Positions 12,056 through 24,444 of a DNA stretch of 64,000 nt are shown here, one piece after another (position 1 is the stretch's first letter; every line of letters begins with the position of its first letter). Source of the stretch: Phascolomyces articulosus (taxonomy: Eukaryota; Mucoromycota; Mucoromycetes; Mucorales; Lichtheimiaceae). The DNA is taken from positions 248,001 through 312,000 of the forward strand of contig JAIXMP010000006.1 of the NCBI GenBank assembly GCA_025677815.1, given 5' to 3'. A model generated the notes under the pieces. That model searched no databases and was not told the DNA's origin. It worked only from the letters and a program-made list of their open reading frames with translations. The position numbers and the translations under genes are program-made.

Positions 12056-12473
12056 TTACAATATTAAACTTGTTCAAGATTTGTTGTGATCAACTTCTTT
12101 TTGCTCTCTCTTTCTCTTTGTTTACCAAGCAAAGTCATGGAAGGAGAAAGAAGGAGTGATTTATTCTGAAACATGACAGTTTTTTAATATGCTTTTTTAT
12201 TTTCTTTTTCTATCTTTTTTCTTCTACCCATGTGCACTCGTTTCTAATAGTAATGATATGGATACCCTCTCCCATTCTATTCTGACTTAATATCAACAAA
12301 TGGGTCATTATTTCCTCTTGATTATATATCCCTTTTATGCTTTTTATTTTCTATTATGTAAATATGTTTTTTTTTTTTGCATGTACACCCTTTTTTTTCT
12401 CCCAATCCATGTTTTTAAGTCACAAAATAAATATTACAACAACAGTTTTTTTTATTTATGCAAAAATAAAAAT
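12056..12473. other. Convergent 3' spacer
   Basis: T-rich intergenic DNA between the 3' ends of the kinase (plus) and the ZZZ3-like gene (minus). It presumably holds both polyadenylation regions. Nothing else was recognised. Confidence 0.5.
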
Positions 12474-15430
12474 CTAAAGTCCAAGATAGCTGTATTCTCC
12501 TAAATATTCATTCGGGGCATAATCATTATCTGCATAATAAGGAAGTGGATTGGCTACATGGATTGCTTCAAATGGATGATCTGGTGTATGTCGATCTACG
12601 CCCATCCATAAAAAAATACAATAAAATCACACAACCCAGAAAAAAAAACAATACGATCATGCATCAGTAAATAGATATATAATAAAATTTAACTCAATAT
12701 GGATATAAACATACCATTTTGGAAAGCACCGGCCGCCATGCATTTGCTACAAAGATCAATTTCTTCACTGATATCACAAACAGTACATTTATATCGTACG
12801 CCCATAATGGGTTCCGTTCCACATCCATCACACTAAAAAAAATCCCTCAAATTACGTAAATATCTCACGCTTTCCAAATGATATATATATAAAAAGGACT
12901 GTTTTATAATAGGAACAAGTAAACTTACAGCATATCCTTCATGTATAATTACTTCACTGGCTCCAGTATCTCCACTGATCCCTTCCATTGGCTAAATATA
13001 TATTGAATAATATAGAATGAGTTATTTGTCATCAAACAAATAAAGAAAATCACCTGTAGGATTGATGATATCATTTCTGACAAAATTCCATTATCTCACC
13101 ACCTTTTTCTTCTCCCACTTCCTCTTAAACATTACCACTACATCCGCTGTTTTTGAATTCGTTGCGTTAAGCATTGCTTGTTTCACCTCATTATCTTCTT
13201 CATCATCAGACATCAATGCAGAAGGTGGTCCATGAGTTGTTAAATAATGGGCTCCAGAAATTCTATTGATTTTTTTTCCGCATATAAGTTTTCTTGAACA
13301 AGAAAAACAAACCCCATTTTGCTTTCTTCTATACTACTTACCTTGTACTTGTAATACCACCGGAAACCACAGAATTATATCCACTCCCCGATGTTCGCAT
13401 GGCTGGCTTTGTTCTTTGTACATTGGAAACTGTATTCGTAGTCGTTGCTGTCGCTGACACCGTGTTATTATGGCCACTTCCACTTGTAGTACTATGACTA
13501 CTACCACTACTACTTCCAATAGCCCCACCCGTTTTTGTTTTGACTTTAGAAATTTTGCCTCGTCGAACACCCCCTCCTCGTGAAATTTTTGCTGTGGAAG
13601 ATGGCTACATATAAAATTATTAGATAATTAGAATCAAGTAAAAAAAAGTATCGTTATTTGAGAAAGGATGTCAAATCGAAAAAAAACTTACTGGAATAGA
13701 TACCCTGCCAGGGACGGGCAATCCTAATTTGGCTAATTTTATGAAATATTTTTGTACGCGACTTGCTACTTGTCTTGCTGATCGAGTACCTAATGCTTTT
13801 GATATTTTGTTGAATCGTTGTGCCTGCACTGGTTCATCGGGATATATTTCAAGTAATTCTTCCAATCGATGCTATTTGTGACAGTATATCTTTTGGTAAG
13901 TTTTCATTTTTTTCCCTCCCATCGCATTCAATTTCAAAAGGAGTTCCCTTTATTTACCTGCTCTTCATCTGTCCATGGTTGATTATAGGTTGGTGTCCGT
14001 GTTTCCAACTATATAGAATGATTATATGCAATCGCCCAGGTATATTGATTAATTTCTATCTGAAAATAAAAACCAATAGTTTTTTTCTCTCTCTTCCCTT
14101 AAAAATCCAATAACTTACATCGATATCATGTTCTAGCAGCATTTCATCAATTCCATCTGAATCACTCATCTGGTATCGTGGTCGTGTAGTAATACTACTT
14201 GAATAAAGAAAATAACAATAAGAATCCATGTTTGTTCGTGTGTATTGACAGATGAACTTTTTGATGGCCATAAAAAAAACCCATCCATACCTTTCTTTAG
14301 GTCTCCACATAATAGGGACACTGTCTGATCCTGATACTGATTCAGTGGGTGTTGTAGTTGTAGCAGTCGTCGTGGTATTTGTCGTCCCGGTCTGTACAAT
14401 GGATGTTCTTCGTTTTCCTTTCCCTTTTCCAAGTCCAGAATCATTTTTCATTGTTTCATCATCTGATTCTCGATCAGACCCTTCAGAAACAGATCCAGCT
14501 CTTGAAGGCAACTCTCTAACTACACGAGACACTCTCGCTGTTTCCTGTTGTAAATAATTCACTGCATTGGAGGGTGAATTTGATTCTTGGCGATAAAATG
14601 GTCCGGAATGATCCAATATGCTCTATTCATTTAGGTTAGGATGCGTTATTTATTTTCTTGATGGGAATAATGATAGTCGTTGAATATAAAAAGAAGGGAA
14701 TTCTTACACGATAGGCTTGTGATGGTTTATTGATGTTTTGTGCTAGACTCGATAGATAAGCTATATAAAATTGCAATTAATTTACATGCCGCATTTATCG
14801 TTTCATTGAATAAAAAAAATTCTTGGTTATACCAGTTTGTTCTGCAATACGACTATCAGGTAAAAATCGATATTTTGACCAATCAACAACAGGAGCGCTC
14901 GCAATCTTTTGTAGTTTTGGTACACGTCGTCTGGATGATTTCTGTTATAATATCATATATTCATGAGTACAAGAACGAATTACATGTATATTCTTCCTTT
15001 TTTAAGTATTACCTTTTCTTTAAGATCAACTAGAAATTCATATGGATTTTCAAGTGCTTCTTTCTTCAGGGTATTCAGCGTGTCAATATCTTGTGTCGCT
15101 TTTTTTAACTGGTGGCGAAGGAGATTCAATGCATTTAATGTGCTTTGATAACTACAAAAAAAAAAAAAATAGATCGAGGAAAGAAAAGGCGCGTTACTAT
15201 AAGCTTTTAATATAAATGTATTCAACTTTTTACTCTCTCTCTTTTTGAATCATGTAATCAATTTACTCTTCATTTTTTGACAAAGCATTCTGATCAATTT
15301 TTTCTTCTTGTATTGAGTTGTTATCATTGGGTTGTTCAGATTTCATTTTTAACGTAGTTGAATGTCCGTGGGTGTTTCTGTTCGTGGTTGTCGTTGCTGT
15401 TTGCTCGGCAACAGGTGCTTGAATCGGCAT
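12474..15430 (-). CDS. ZZZ3: ZZZ3-like protein: Myb/SANT domain plus ZZ zinc finger
   Basis: This is a spliced reverse-strand gene of about 13 exons encoding roughly 620 aa, starting [13 protein letters not shown] at 15430 and stopping at 12476-12474. An in-frame ATG 18 codons upstream (15484) is possible, but its leader looks like 5' UTR. Order of domains: a helical segment ([20 protein letters not shown]), VDWSKY, an acidic/basic linker, a Myb/SANT domain split by an intron (PWTDEEQ, then LEELLEIYP, ending [20 protein letters not shown]), a Ser/Thr-rich linker, and a C-terminal ZZ finger ([17 protein letters not shown] with further Cys pairs CTVC and CSKC). The [13 protein letters not shown] signature followed by GLPVPGR is characteristic of metazoan ZZZ3, a histone H3-tail reader in the ATAC acetyltransferase complex. 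A nuclear chromatin role is therefore inferred. Confidence 0.88.
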
Positions 15431-16896
15431 CCTTGCAAGATCATGTGGGTATAAAGGGAAGAAGGTAAACAGAGAAAAAAACACACAAACGTCGTTTTGT
15501 TGTTTTAAAAGAAAAAAAAGTGATAGTGCTCAAAGAAAAAAAGAGAGATCTTCAAAAAGCCTCTTAAGTTTTTTGAAATAAAAAAAAGTCGGATGAACCC
15601 AATTCCGAATCCAAATTTGAGGGATTTGAATTGCTTGAAAGAAGCCCACTTGCCACTATATCGGCACTAAAAAGATGTGGATATACGTTTACTGTTTTAC
15701 CTGCTCGTTAAATCAAATATCTTGGCTTTGCTTCAAAGTGACCAGTTTAACGAATTATCGGGCTAATGGATTGAGTAACCTATAAGAGTTGACGAATATC
15801 TTAACTTGGATTGTGAAAAACGTGCAACCATGACCAGGGAGTTAGAAACAAAAATCTGCAAAATCATCATTTATAAGTAAAATATATACATATCTACCGA
15901 TCAGTCATCAGAAAAGTGATTGGATATCGGTTTGGCAAAATGCCAATATTTTACTGCTTACTTGGTTGGTTATTTGGGTAAGTGATTGATTTAATGAAAT
16001 ATCGACTTAACGATGGCTGGTTTAACAAACGGACACAGTAGAAGATTAAACTTTTCTCACCAACTGAGAGAGAATATCTGTGATATTCGGTGGCTGTGTC
16101 ACTATGTTACATCTGCGAAATAAAAACAACTCAAAAGTAATTTGTCATTTGACACGACCTGAAATATCTTACTCGAGTTTTCTTTTCTCCACCTTGTTTT
16201 ATTGATATCATAATACAAAATTGCTACGATGAGACGTTTAAAATCTTTGCCACTATGGCATCACTCCTTTTGTATGATGTATCATACGAAAAAAGTTTGT
16301 ACAACCAGTCAGTTCTATGCAGATAACAAGCTTGATAGATCAAGCAGAATGGATTATTAAGTATTGTAAGAATTACGATTCGAATGAGGGTAACAATATA
16401 ATATATCGTTGAGTATTGACCAAGTTTTATGAGATATTAAAATCAATTACTTCGATTTTTATCACAGCAATGTTCTTTATGTAACTTCGATAATTACTTG
16501 AGTAATAAGTAATCCAAAACAAATTATTGCAATGCATAAGTCACACCTATCAAGCCGCTGGCCATTGAACGAGATATACGTTGTTATGGTGCAATGGAAT
16601 ATAAAAAAGTTATGGCCATTTTAGTTCCGATCGTACGCTTCATTAGAGAAATAACCCTTACTCGATTTACCTGATATTCATTCATTTTGAAATGACTCGA
16701 TCTCGGTAAGTTTTGAGGGTTTCTTTATCAATTTTTGACTGAAGGGATGAAGTAAAATAGTAGTTTTTATATATTATATATCAGCAGATATATATCATAC
16801 ATATGTATATGATTGATTTTTATTTGATGCGTTTGAAAGCTGAAGAATGAGATGTCATAGGAAAGTAATTGAAAATGATATTATCGATATCCATAT
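15431..16896. other. 1.5-kb non-coding region
   Basis: Promoter side of the ZZZ3-like gene followed by AT-rich DNA with stops in all frames. No gene, RNA or repeat was recognised up to the start of the duplicated HET block. Confidence 0.5.
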
Positions 16897-17294
16897 ATAG
16901 TGGCATCCTCCCTTTTTTACTCGAAATAGACATTTCAGCAAGGTTGATTTACATAAGAACCACCAGAAAAATAGATTTGTTGTCATGTAGTAGTAAAACT
17001 TACATATTTATCTATTGTCGCTGTGGGCGACATATATTCTTTAAGTATCAATGTATCGTTTTTTTATTCATATTATGTCATAATACAAAAATCCCTTTTC
17101 GTTTTGCTTTCTAATAGCTGAATGAACATATCCATTGTGTGTATCTAAATCTAACATAGAATAGCAAAGACTCTTACAACAAAGGTCATATTCTCATTAT
17201 GCTCTTTATTAAACCGGTTTCGTTATTGGGTTTAAACAATGGACAGGATTATAATGGTCCATTTTCAGTGTTGCGATAACACTGCATTTAAAAG

Positions 17295-17302
17295 TATAAA
17301 AA
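17295..17302 (+). promoter_or_regulatory. Conserved TATA-like box upstream of HET gene A
   Basis: tataaaaa occurs 892 bases before the HET start codon in copy A. The equivalent tataaaag lies at 41011 in copy B, 877 bases before its ATG. Its conservation in otherwise diverged flank suggests function, but the distance implies a long 5' UTR or 5' intron. A GTGAGT-type donor and a T-rich tract lie just before the ATG. Confidence 0.3.
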
Positions 17303-18186
17303 GCGTAGGGTAGATTATCCACTAATAACAATATCTTTTGTCTGTTGCATAACTACTGCTGCACCAAATCTTTTCTACTTTATTGTTCTTTCTCTTTTTT
17401 CCTTATTCAAGTTGAAAATTAAATACAAATACCCAGCACAAGCTGTTGTCTTTATATTAACGTTCACAGAAGTTTACTGGGTGAATTATGGTATGAACTC
17501 TTAATAAGTATCAAATCTGGAGTGGTTATTTTCTTTTGGGCGGTTTTAGAGTTTGGGCTTACGTAGAATATCATTATTTGTGTAATCGTGTTACTGTATT
17601 GCATAAAGGCGTGCAGATGAGATGGACCTGTTTTTTTTCGTTTTACTTTTAACCAACTATAAGTTTATGGTCTTACTATATAGTCGTTCAGCAGCAGTAA
17701 ATCAAACATTCAACGACATGATTAAAAAAATTCATATTATCAGAGTCGATTTGACGAAAAAAAAAGTGAAGAACAGTAAATACTCTTTTCTTTACTTAAT
17801 CGTCTGCATATAAACAAATATTACTCATTATTTTTTTATTTATAGAGTGCTCTTTCAAGTTTTGGCGGAGCTGCTCGTAACATGTCACACTAGTTTAGTG
17901 AAAAAAAAGGTTTTTCTTCTCTTCTTTGGTTAAAACACAACATTTTCATTTTTCGTTTTCTATTTACCACTTCCATCACTACCCTTCATTTGACAGAAAT
18001 TTCTTAAAAGAACGCTTATTTACTACCATTGAAATCCATCACCACTGTATACTCTCTTGCAATTTTTCCAATAGTACCATTTGTTTCTTCTTTATATGTG
18101 AGTAAACACCTCTCCTTTTAATTTCTATTATCTACGATTATACTGAAACCAACTTGTCAAACTTATTTAATGTAATCATAGATATA

Positions 18187-19863
18187 ATGTATATCACGTA
18201 CGAGACGACACAATATTCTCTTATTGACGGTGAATGGAGTACATACGCCAAACGTGTAAAACCACACAGAATAATCCCCAATGATTTACCTAAACCAGAT
18301 TTTATGCCTGCCAAACTTGTTCGTATTTCTGACATGAAAGTAGTCGATGGATCTCAAGTGAACGAAGGTTACTGCGCATTGTCGTATTCATGGAATCAAT
18401 CTGGAGATATAGTAATCGATGAAACCACTGGAAAATACAAACGAATCGACGAAGGCAAACACAAAATTACTTCTTATGACGATATATTTCCTGATATGGT
18501 TATTCCTCATTACAAAATGCCTATTGAGTACGCTATTCGTAGTATTGAAAAATGGAGTAAATTATCAAAAATATATCACGTTTTCAAAATCATGGAGGAT
18601 AAACATTACTACTTTTCAAACACGATTCAATACGTCAAATTTGAAGGTATCATTCAACAAATATGTCAACAATTCAACATCAAATATATATGGTACGACC
18701 AATTATGCATCAATCAAAACAATAAAGAAGACAAGTATCGTGAAATACGCAACATGCATTATATATACGAAAATGCTCATTGCACCGTTGCACTTGTACC
18801 CGATTACTCTAATTCAAACTCTTTTTTACATCCACTCATACAGCAATATTTCAAACGTTTATGGACTTTAGAAGAAGCAGTAAAGTCAAAAAGATTACTA
18901 TTTGTCGGAAGAGATAGACATAAATGGGGAGATGATACAATATTTGGAATAGATACTTTAACAAAACCATCTTCTAAACTAAGCGTTTCGCAAATTCTAT
19001 ACCATGCACATCAACGATCAAGCACCAATGAACACGACCGTGTCTTTGCTCTCATTCAACTTTTTCCAGAATTTATTGACAAAATCAAAATCGACTACGA
19101 TCAAAAATTTGAAGACTTGATGATTCAATTTTATGTTCTTTTAGCGAAAAAAGACATCAGGATTTTGTTTTTTGGAAAGAATCGTTCTTATGAATCAACA
19201 ATCGAAAAATACAAATTTTTGCCATCATGGACCGGTGTTAACGGCGAACACTATACACTTGATGTAACGACCACCTCATTTCAAAATTACGATATAATTG
19301 GAAAAACCATGCATGTTACAACGGCTTATGTTCCGTCCATCGACGATGACAGCTTAACTATACAAGAAGAAGATTTACCACTAATTACTGACCGTATCAA
19401 TGATGGTGATAATGAAGACGATTATTATTTGTGCATATTTGTTCAACTATCTAATGCAAAAGAAATGGAAAGAATCGTATTGCTTTATGATGATTGCGAT
19501 AAAACAATTTTTAAAAGACCATTTTTCGATACAGTCTCTGAAAGGCTTCAACAATTATCAAGATTCATGGAAATAAAAAGGGAAAGCTTATGCTGGTGTA
19601 ACATAGAAAGTAATGATTATCGAACGGCTACAACGATTGAATTTGGTGATTTAACAGACAATTTGAATGATCCTTCCGCACAATATGCCATCCTTTCTGA
19701 AATTTCGTTTCAAAGTGGTAATCATTTGTATCGCTACTATCCCGTCATAAAAAAGGAACAAGGTAAAGAATACTATATAGCAATTGGATGTTGTGACATA
19801 GGAAGAAACAAAGATTTTTTCTCTGACTGTAATTTACCCAAACAAACATTTTTGATTCAATAA
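18187..19863 (+). CDS. HET-domain (heterokaryon incompatibility) protein, copy A
   Basis: A single open frame of 558 aa starts at ATG 18187 (MYITYETTQYSL); the frame is open slightly further upstream but without an ATG. HET-domain hallmarks appear in order: YCALSYSWNQSGD at residues ~62-74, IWYDQLCINQNNKED at ~168-182 followed by MHYIYENAHCTVALV, RLWTLEEA at ~224-231, and EHDRVFALIQLFPEF at ~282-296. In ascomycetes, HET-domain proteins trigger cell death after non-self recognition and may serve fungal immunity. The role here is unknown. The ~250 C-terminal residues match no family I recognise but are conserved in the sister copies, ending TFLIQ. Intronless coding sequence contrasts with the intron-rich neighbours. 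Confidence 0.85.
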   Translation: MYITYETTQYSLIDGEWSTYAKRVKPHRIIPNDLPKPDFMPAKLVRISDMKVVDGSQVNEGYCALSYSWNQSGDIVIDETTGKYKRIDEGKHKITSYDDIFPDMVIPHYKMPIEYAIRSIEKWSKLSKIYHVFKIMEDKHYYFSNTIQYVKFEGIIQQICQQFNIKYIWYDQLCINQNNKEDKYREIRNMHYIYENAHCTVALVPDYSNSNSFLHPLIQQYFKRLWTLEEAVKSKRLLFVGRDRHKWGDDTIFGIDTLTKPSSKLSVSQILYHAHQRSSTNEHDRVFALIQLFPEFIDKIKIDYDQKFEDLMIQFYVLLAKKDIRILFFGKNRSYESTIEKYKFLPSWTGVNGEHYTLDVTTTSFQNYDIIGKTMHVTTAYVPSIDDDSLTIQEEDLPLITDRINDGDNEDDYYLCIFVQLSNAKEMERIVLLYDDCDKTIFKRPFFDTVSERLQQLSRFMEIKRESLCWCNIESNDYRTATTIEFGDLTDNLNDPSAQYAILSEISFQSGNHLYRYYPVIKKEQGKEYYIAIGCCDIGRNKDFFSDCNLPKQTFLIQ

Positions 19864-20284
19864 AAATTAACATTATTTGCGTAATTAATTGGACGTATGT
19901 TCATTTTTAAAATATCACAACTCAAAATATTACAAACAACATACTTCATGTATTTCATTATTAATGAGTGTGATACGTATATTTATTAGCAGCAGTAGTA
20001 AAAGATATAAGTAGTATATTCTTACATGCTAAACTCATAGAATCAATTACGTATAAAGATGATTTGTTCATAGATTATTATATATTAACAGATACTATTA
20101 TTCTTAATTAATTAATTATAATCTATTATAGATATAGAAAAAAGAGAGTTATTGTTCAAAGAAAAAATAAATGGATTATGTTTATCTATGAATGTAACCG
20201 GCATAGTTGATGGCTCCCTAGTAAATGAAATGAAAACGATAAAGAAAAATATACAAAATGCAAACATATAGACCGTATGTCTAT

Positions 20285-23015
20285 TTAGAGCTTGGATACT
20301 TGGGACTTCGCCTCACTTCCCAAACCGGCATGGACTAATGGTTTAATAAACTGTTCATACCCTTCAACAACTTGTCGTTGATTCAAAGGTTCACCTTCAC
20401 TCATGCGTGTGTAACTTTCGTAAACTTTACCATCATAACGACCAAGAGCTGAATGGAGGTAATAATCTGGGAAAGCAAAAGCATCTACCAAAGCAACTGC
20501 ATTGGGTCGAATTTGTTCCAACAAAGCTATGACTTGATCCTTCAACATAGCGGCTTGATCGGAATTCAAGTAACCTGAAGTAAAGAATTCACCCAACTCT
20601 TGTTCAATTGTATACAAGGCAAACAAGCAAGCCAAATGACGGAGAACTTGAAGCAAAGCAACATTTTCGGGTTTGGTAAAGCGTGGATCATTTTGAAGCG
20701 ATACAAAGAATGTACGGACCAAAACGTATTGACAGTGGGCACGAGAGATACGATTGATTTCAACAAGCATGGAATTCCAACTGCGACCTTGCTTATCAAT
20801 GGATTCAGCGGCCTTCGCAATGCCATAAGCGGCACGGAATCCAAAGGCGGAAATGATCATTTCTTGATTGAGAAAATCAAAGGGTGTCTCACCAGGGCAT
20901 TTGGCATTGGGGTTTTGGAGGTATTGAAGCAAATAGCTGACAGTGGGGTTGTATTCAGAGGGAGCAGCATTGCCAGAAACTACGTTACGATAAGTTTTCA
21001 AGAGGTAACGAGCTGTTTGTTGGGTCAATATATAGTTGTCTCCTTCCCACTATATATATCACAAAAATAAACCATCAGGTTATATTATATCATTGTATCA
21101 TATATAGTAAATAGAAATGAAAATAATTGGATACGTATTAAAAACTTACAGTGGTACTGGGAAGATAATCTTGATAAAGCATGCCCAAACCAGAAAACAT
21201 ACTATAACCATGACCACCACATGCTCTACGCATATCTTCAATAATACTGACAGCCATTGTAGTAGTAATCGATTTCAAGCCGGAAGAACTTGCATGCACA
21301 TCAGCAAGAAAGTTACCCTTGGCCATTTCCAAATTGTTAATATCAAAAAGACGAATCATATCTTGACCAGTAAAGTAACATGCATAAGCTGAAGCAATGG
21401 CTGGTAAAAGGCGGTATTGTTGCATGGTGTAATCCAAGATAGGTGTTTCCATGACTTCATTCTCCCATTTACGTGGATTAGAAGCATCCACGAATTGTTT
21501 ACGAACAGCAGAATAACGGACAGCCACTGTGGCAGCTCTGGCAATGACAGTACAGACATCTACGTTGATTTTACCGTGTAAGAATAATCATTTATATCTT
21601 TTACTCTCCCTCCAATATATTAATGCCCTCTCTGCTATACCCAACTTTCTGTTCTCTTTCTCATTGATATAAACTATTTTTATTTCCTTACGTACCCAAA
21701 ACAATATGAGCACGCACTTTCGCCATGGTACCATAAGCGAGTTTAGCATTTGGTGGCTATTATAATGGTATTGTCAGCACAGTTCTATTTTTATTAAAAA
21801 TATATTCCAATATCCTATCAAACGACTTCGTGTGGTATCATTACCTTGATATATTCACCGGAAGGAGTCATGACTTGAGAATACTTGGCCAAGAAAGCAT
21901 CATGAGGGACACAATAATGATCAAACATAATGAAACCATTATCCACACTATTGAAACCAAATTTAGGGCCAATATCACCAATGATAACACCACGCATAGG
22001 TTTATGATCTTCAAGGCGACGGATTTGAACACAGAAAGGATGAGGTCCATGATCTTTGCCATTGGTGATAAGACGAGCTATGACAATAGCATAATTGGCA
22101 GCGACACCAAGACCACCAATCCACCACTTGGCGGCAGTCATGTTGGGCGAGTTGATTTCGAATTCGTTGGATTCGTTGATATAAGTGGCGGTTGTCTCCA
22201 AACCCCGAAGATTGGAACCGTGGCCGAGCTAAGGTAAAAATTTTAAAAAAAAGGGTATAGCTGTCAATATATTACGTTCATACAACCTTCTTTTTCTTGA
22301 TTCATTCCCCCCCCCCGTTTTATATAGAAGACGAACCTCCGTTTGAGCATAACAGCCAACGATATGATGCTTCAATGCAGGTTCAAGGAAGAGTTTTTTT
22401 TGTTCATCGGAAGCTTGATTCTCCAAAGTAGGAATAAACATATCATAATGAAGACCAAACTATTATAATTTTTTTAATAAAAATATTAGTTACGTATAAA
22501 TGTATTATTTGTAGTTTACAACCTCTGTTTCTTTAATACTACTTACAGGAGTGACCATATCATACAAAAAGTTTGCAATTTTAAGATCTTCTTCATCCCA
22601 ATTATGCTCTCTAAAAAGATACAGAGAAATGAAAAGTTAAATTTTTTTTTGTATATATAATGATTTACGTGTGGATCCATTTTATTTTTAGCTTTTTTTC
22701 ATTTCAATCATTTATATTTTCTTACTCTATCAATTCAAGTATACGCTTATCTTTCCATAATCCACTAAAAAAATTTTCTGAGCGACCTTGATGATAACGA
22801 TCTGATTTATCAAAAGCAGGCTCATTTTCGAGGATTTTGAGAATAGTTTCCATCTTGCGCAAGTATTCATCCGAATACATGATACGTGTCAAGTCTTTGA
22901 CGTTAAAAGTTGCTTTAGCGCGTTCAGCAGCCAAAAGGATATCACCATTAGGGCCCTTGGGAACACTTTTCTTTGGGAATCTGACGGGTGTGTTATTGTT
23001 ATTATTAGCTGACAT
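20285..23015 (-). CDS. Peroxisomal acyl-CoA oxidase
   Basis: This is a multi-exon reverse-strand gene encoding roughly 700 aa, from MSANNNNNTPVRF (ATG 23015) to the stop at 20287-20285. It catalyses the first step of peroxisomal beta-oxidation, FAD-dependent oxidation of acyl-CoA to trans-2-enoyl-CoA with production of H2O2. Seen in order: an N-terminal helical domain, YAQTEV joined to LGHGSNLRGLETTATY (the conserved FAD/substrate segment), KWWIGGLGVAANYAIV, the middle beta domain, YSAVRKQF, RRACGGHGYS, WEGDN across a splice (FAD-binding), and the C-terminal helical bundle. The last three residues are Ser-Lys-Leu, a perfect PTS1 peroxisomal import signal. About eight exons with short GT-AG introns fit together without lesions. 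The next gene on the same strand is a perilipin-like lipid-droplet protein. Confidence 0.95.
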
Positions 23016-24444
23016 TTTTTTTGTGAAAAAAGAGAAAAGAGTCAAGGTTTTTTTAGGGAGACGTTTAAGAAAAGTGTAAAGGGGAGGAAGGAAGAAATTT
23101 AAGCTTTTATGTAAGATGCATAACGACGATCTTTTATATATATGTTGGATCTGCTTTTTTCTTCCCATCCTAATTTTTTAGGTGTCAGAAATATCGTTTC
23201 TTTTACCTAAGAAAAAAAAGGGCACAAAGAAATGAGAATTTATGTTGACTAACAAACACAGAATGCTTAAAAATGTTATGTATATTATCATGCTTCTTGA
23301 TTGTTACACAGTACGTATTTATGCATGACAAATTTAAAACTTTGCCCTGTCAAATCGATATTATGAATTTATTTGTACAACTACCGAAGCAGATGCTTTG
23401 AAATATCAATATAATAATAAGAAGATGGACAATACGAAGATTGACTAACTTTGATTTATTTGTATTATGTTACGTATATATTTTCTTTGAACACATTCAT
23501 AATTATATTGCATCATGCTTTCTTGATGGTCAATTATAATAATATAATTGGGGTTCTTTTATGTCATATTATACTATGCTATATCACGAAAAGAAGATGT
23601 TATTTATTTGTTCATGATTATGCATGTAAAAATAGAAATAAAATAGAAAATGAAAAATTCATAATGTAAAATAATTTTTTAGATAATCAACGGTACAGAT
23701 AGTCAAAATAACACAATGTTGTTAAAAGTCGGTAGTTAAACTACATGTTGGGAAGAACACAAAAAAGTACCTCTAGCTTGAAATAGTAAGATATAATAAC
23801 CATCTTCTTTTCATAATACTCGCAAGTGTTTATTAAAAATTTATTCTATTTATCTAATAAGAGGCTATACATTTTTTTTTTTGCATATTGATTTGAATAC
23901 TCTTAAAAAAGACACTGTTAGCAGGTATAACAAAAAAAAAAAAAGAAAGGTTTGGCTAAAAAATCAAATATCGATTCACGGTGAAAAACGCCGGCGGTGG
24001 TTGCGGAATGTGGGAAAATATCCGAAAAATCAAAAAACTATTCCTTTGCAAAATTACATAAGGCAGAGAAGATCGATATTCATACCAGAAACGCAAAGGC
24101 AACACTATTTTATACTTTCTCAATAGTCTATTCTTATTAACAGTGTATTAAATGAGACTTTGCTTCCTCAACATAGGTTTTTTTTTCAAGTTGAAAAATG
24201 ATTTCTATAAACACCTTCAGGTTTAAATTGGATTAATTTGATTCTGACGGATACAGCTGATGCAAAAAAAAAATATTACCACAATTATGCTCTTTTTTTT
24301 ATTATATGATATATCTTGTTGTAGAATAAATAAATGAAATTACTTCTTTTTGATAGTAGTTATATTAAGATTTTTATGAAAACTATAAATAATATGTATA
24401 AAAAAGTGAAAAAAAGAAAAACAACACTACATTTTTGTATTTTT
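23016..24444. other. Intergenic region, acyl-CoA oxidase promoter and perilipin 3' side
   Basis: AT-rich DNA of about 1.4 kb. Open frames present are short, lack ATG or family motifs, and have no counterpart. No RNA gene or repeat was recognised. Confidence 0.5.

Larger units (their letters stand above)
16897..19930. repeat. Segmental duplication, copy A (HET gene plus 1.3 kb of 5' flank)
   Basis: This stretch aligns by eye, collinearly, with 40612-43635. The shared part begins around ctcccttttactsgaaawag, runs through a near-identical non-coding 5' region, the whole HET open frame, and about 65 bases of 3' flank (both contain tttttaaaatatc then caactca). Homology stops abruptly outside these limits. 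No terminal repeats or target-site duplications were seen. Confidence 0.85.

Noticed and set aside
18154..18186. Upstream extension of HET copy A (and likewise 41855-41887 in copy B)
   Set aside because: The extension begins with TTG; the first ATG in frame is 33 bases later in both copies, and a eukaryotic start there is more plausible.
18419..18871. 150-codon open frame inside HET copy A in another frame
   Set aside because: It is a shadow of the conserved HET frame; the sister copy keeps only part of it and composition is Thr/Ile/Lys-rich as expected of an off-frame.
20600..21070. Long plus-strand open frame opposite acyl-CoA oxidase
   Set aside because: Antisense to a clearly conserved coding exon and without its own family signature.
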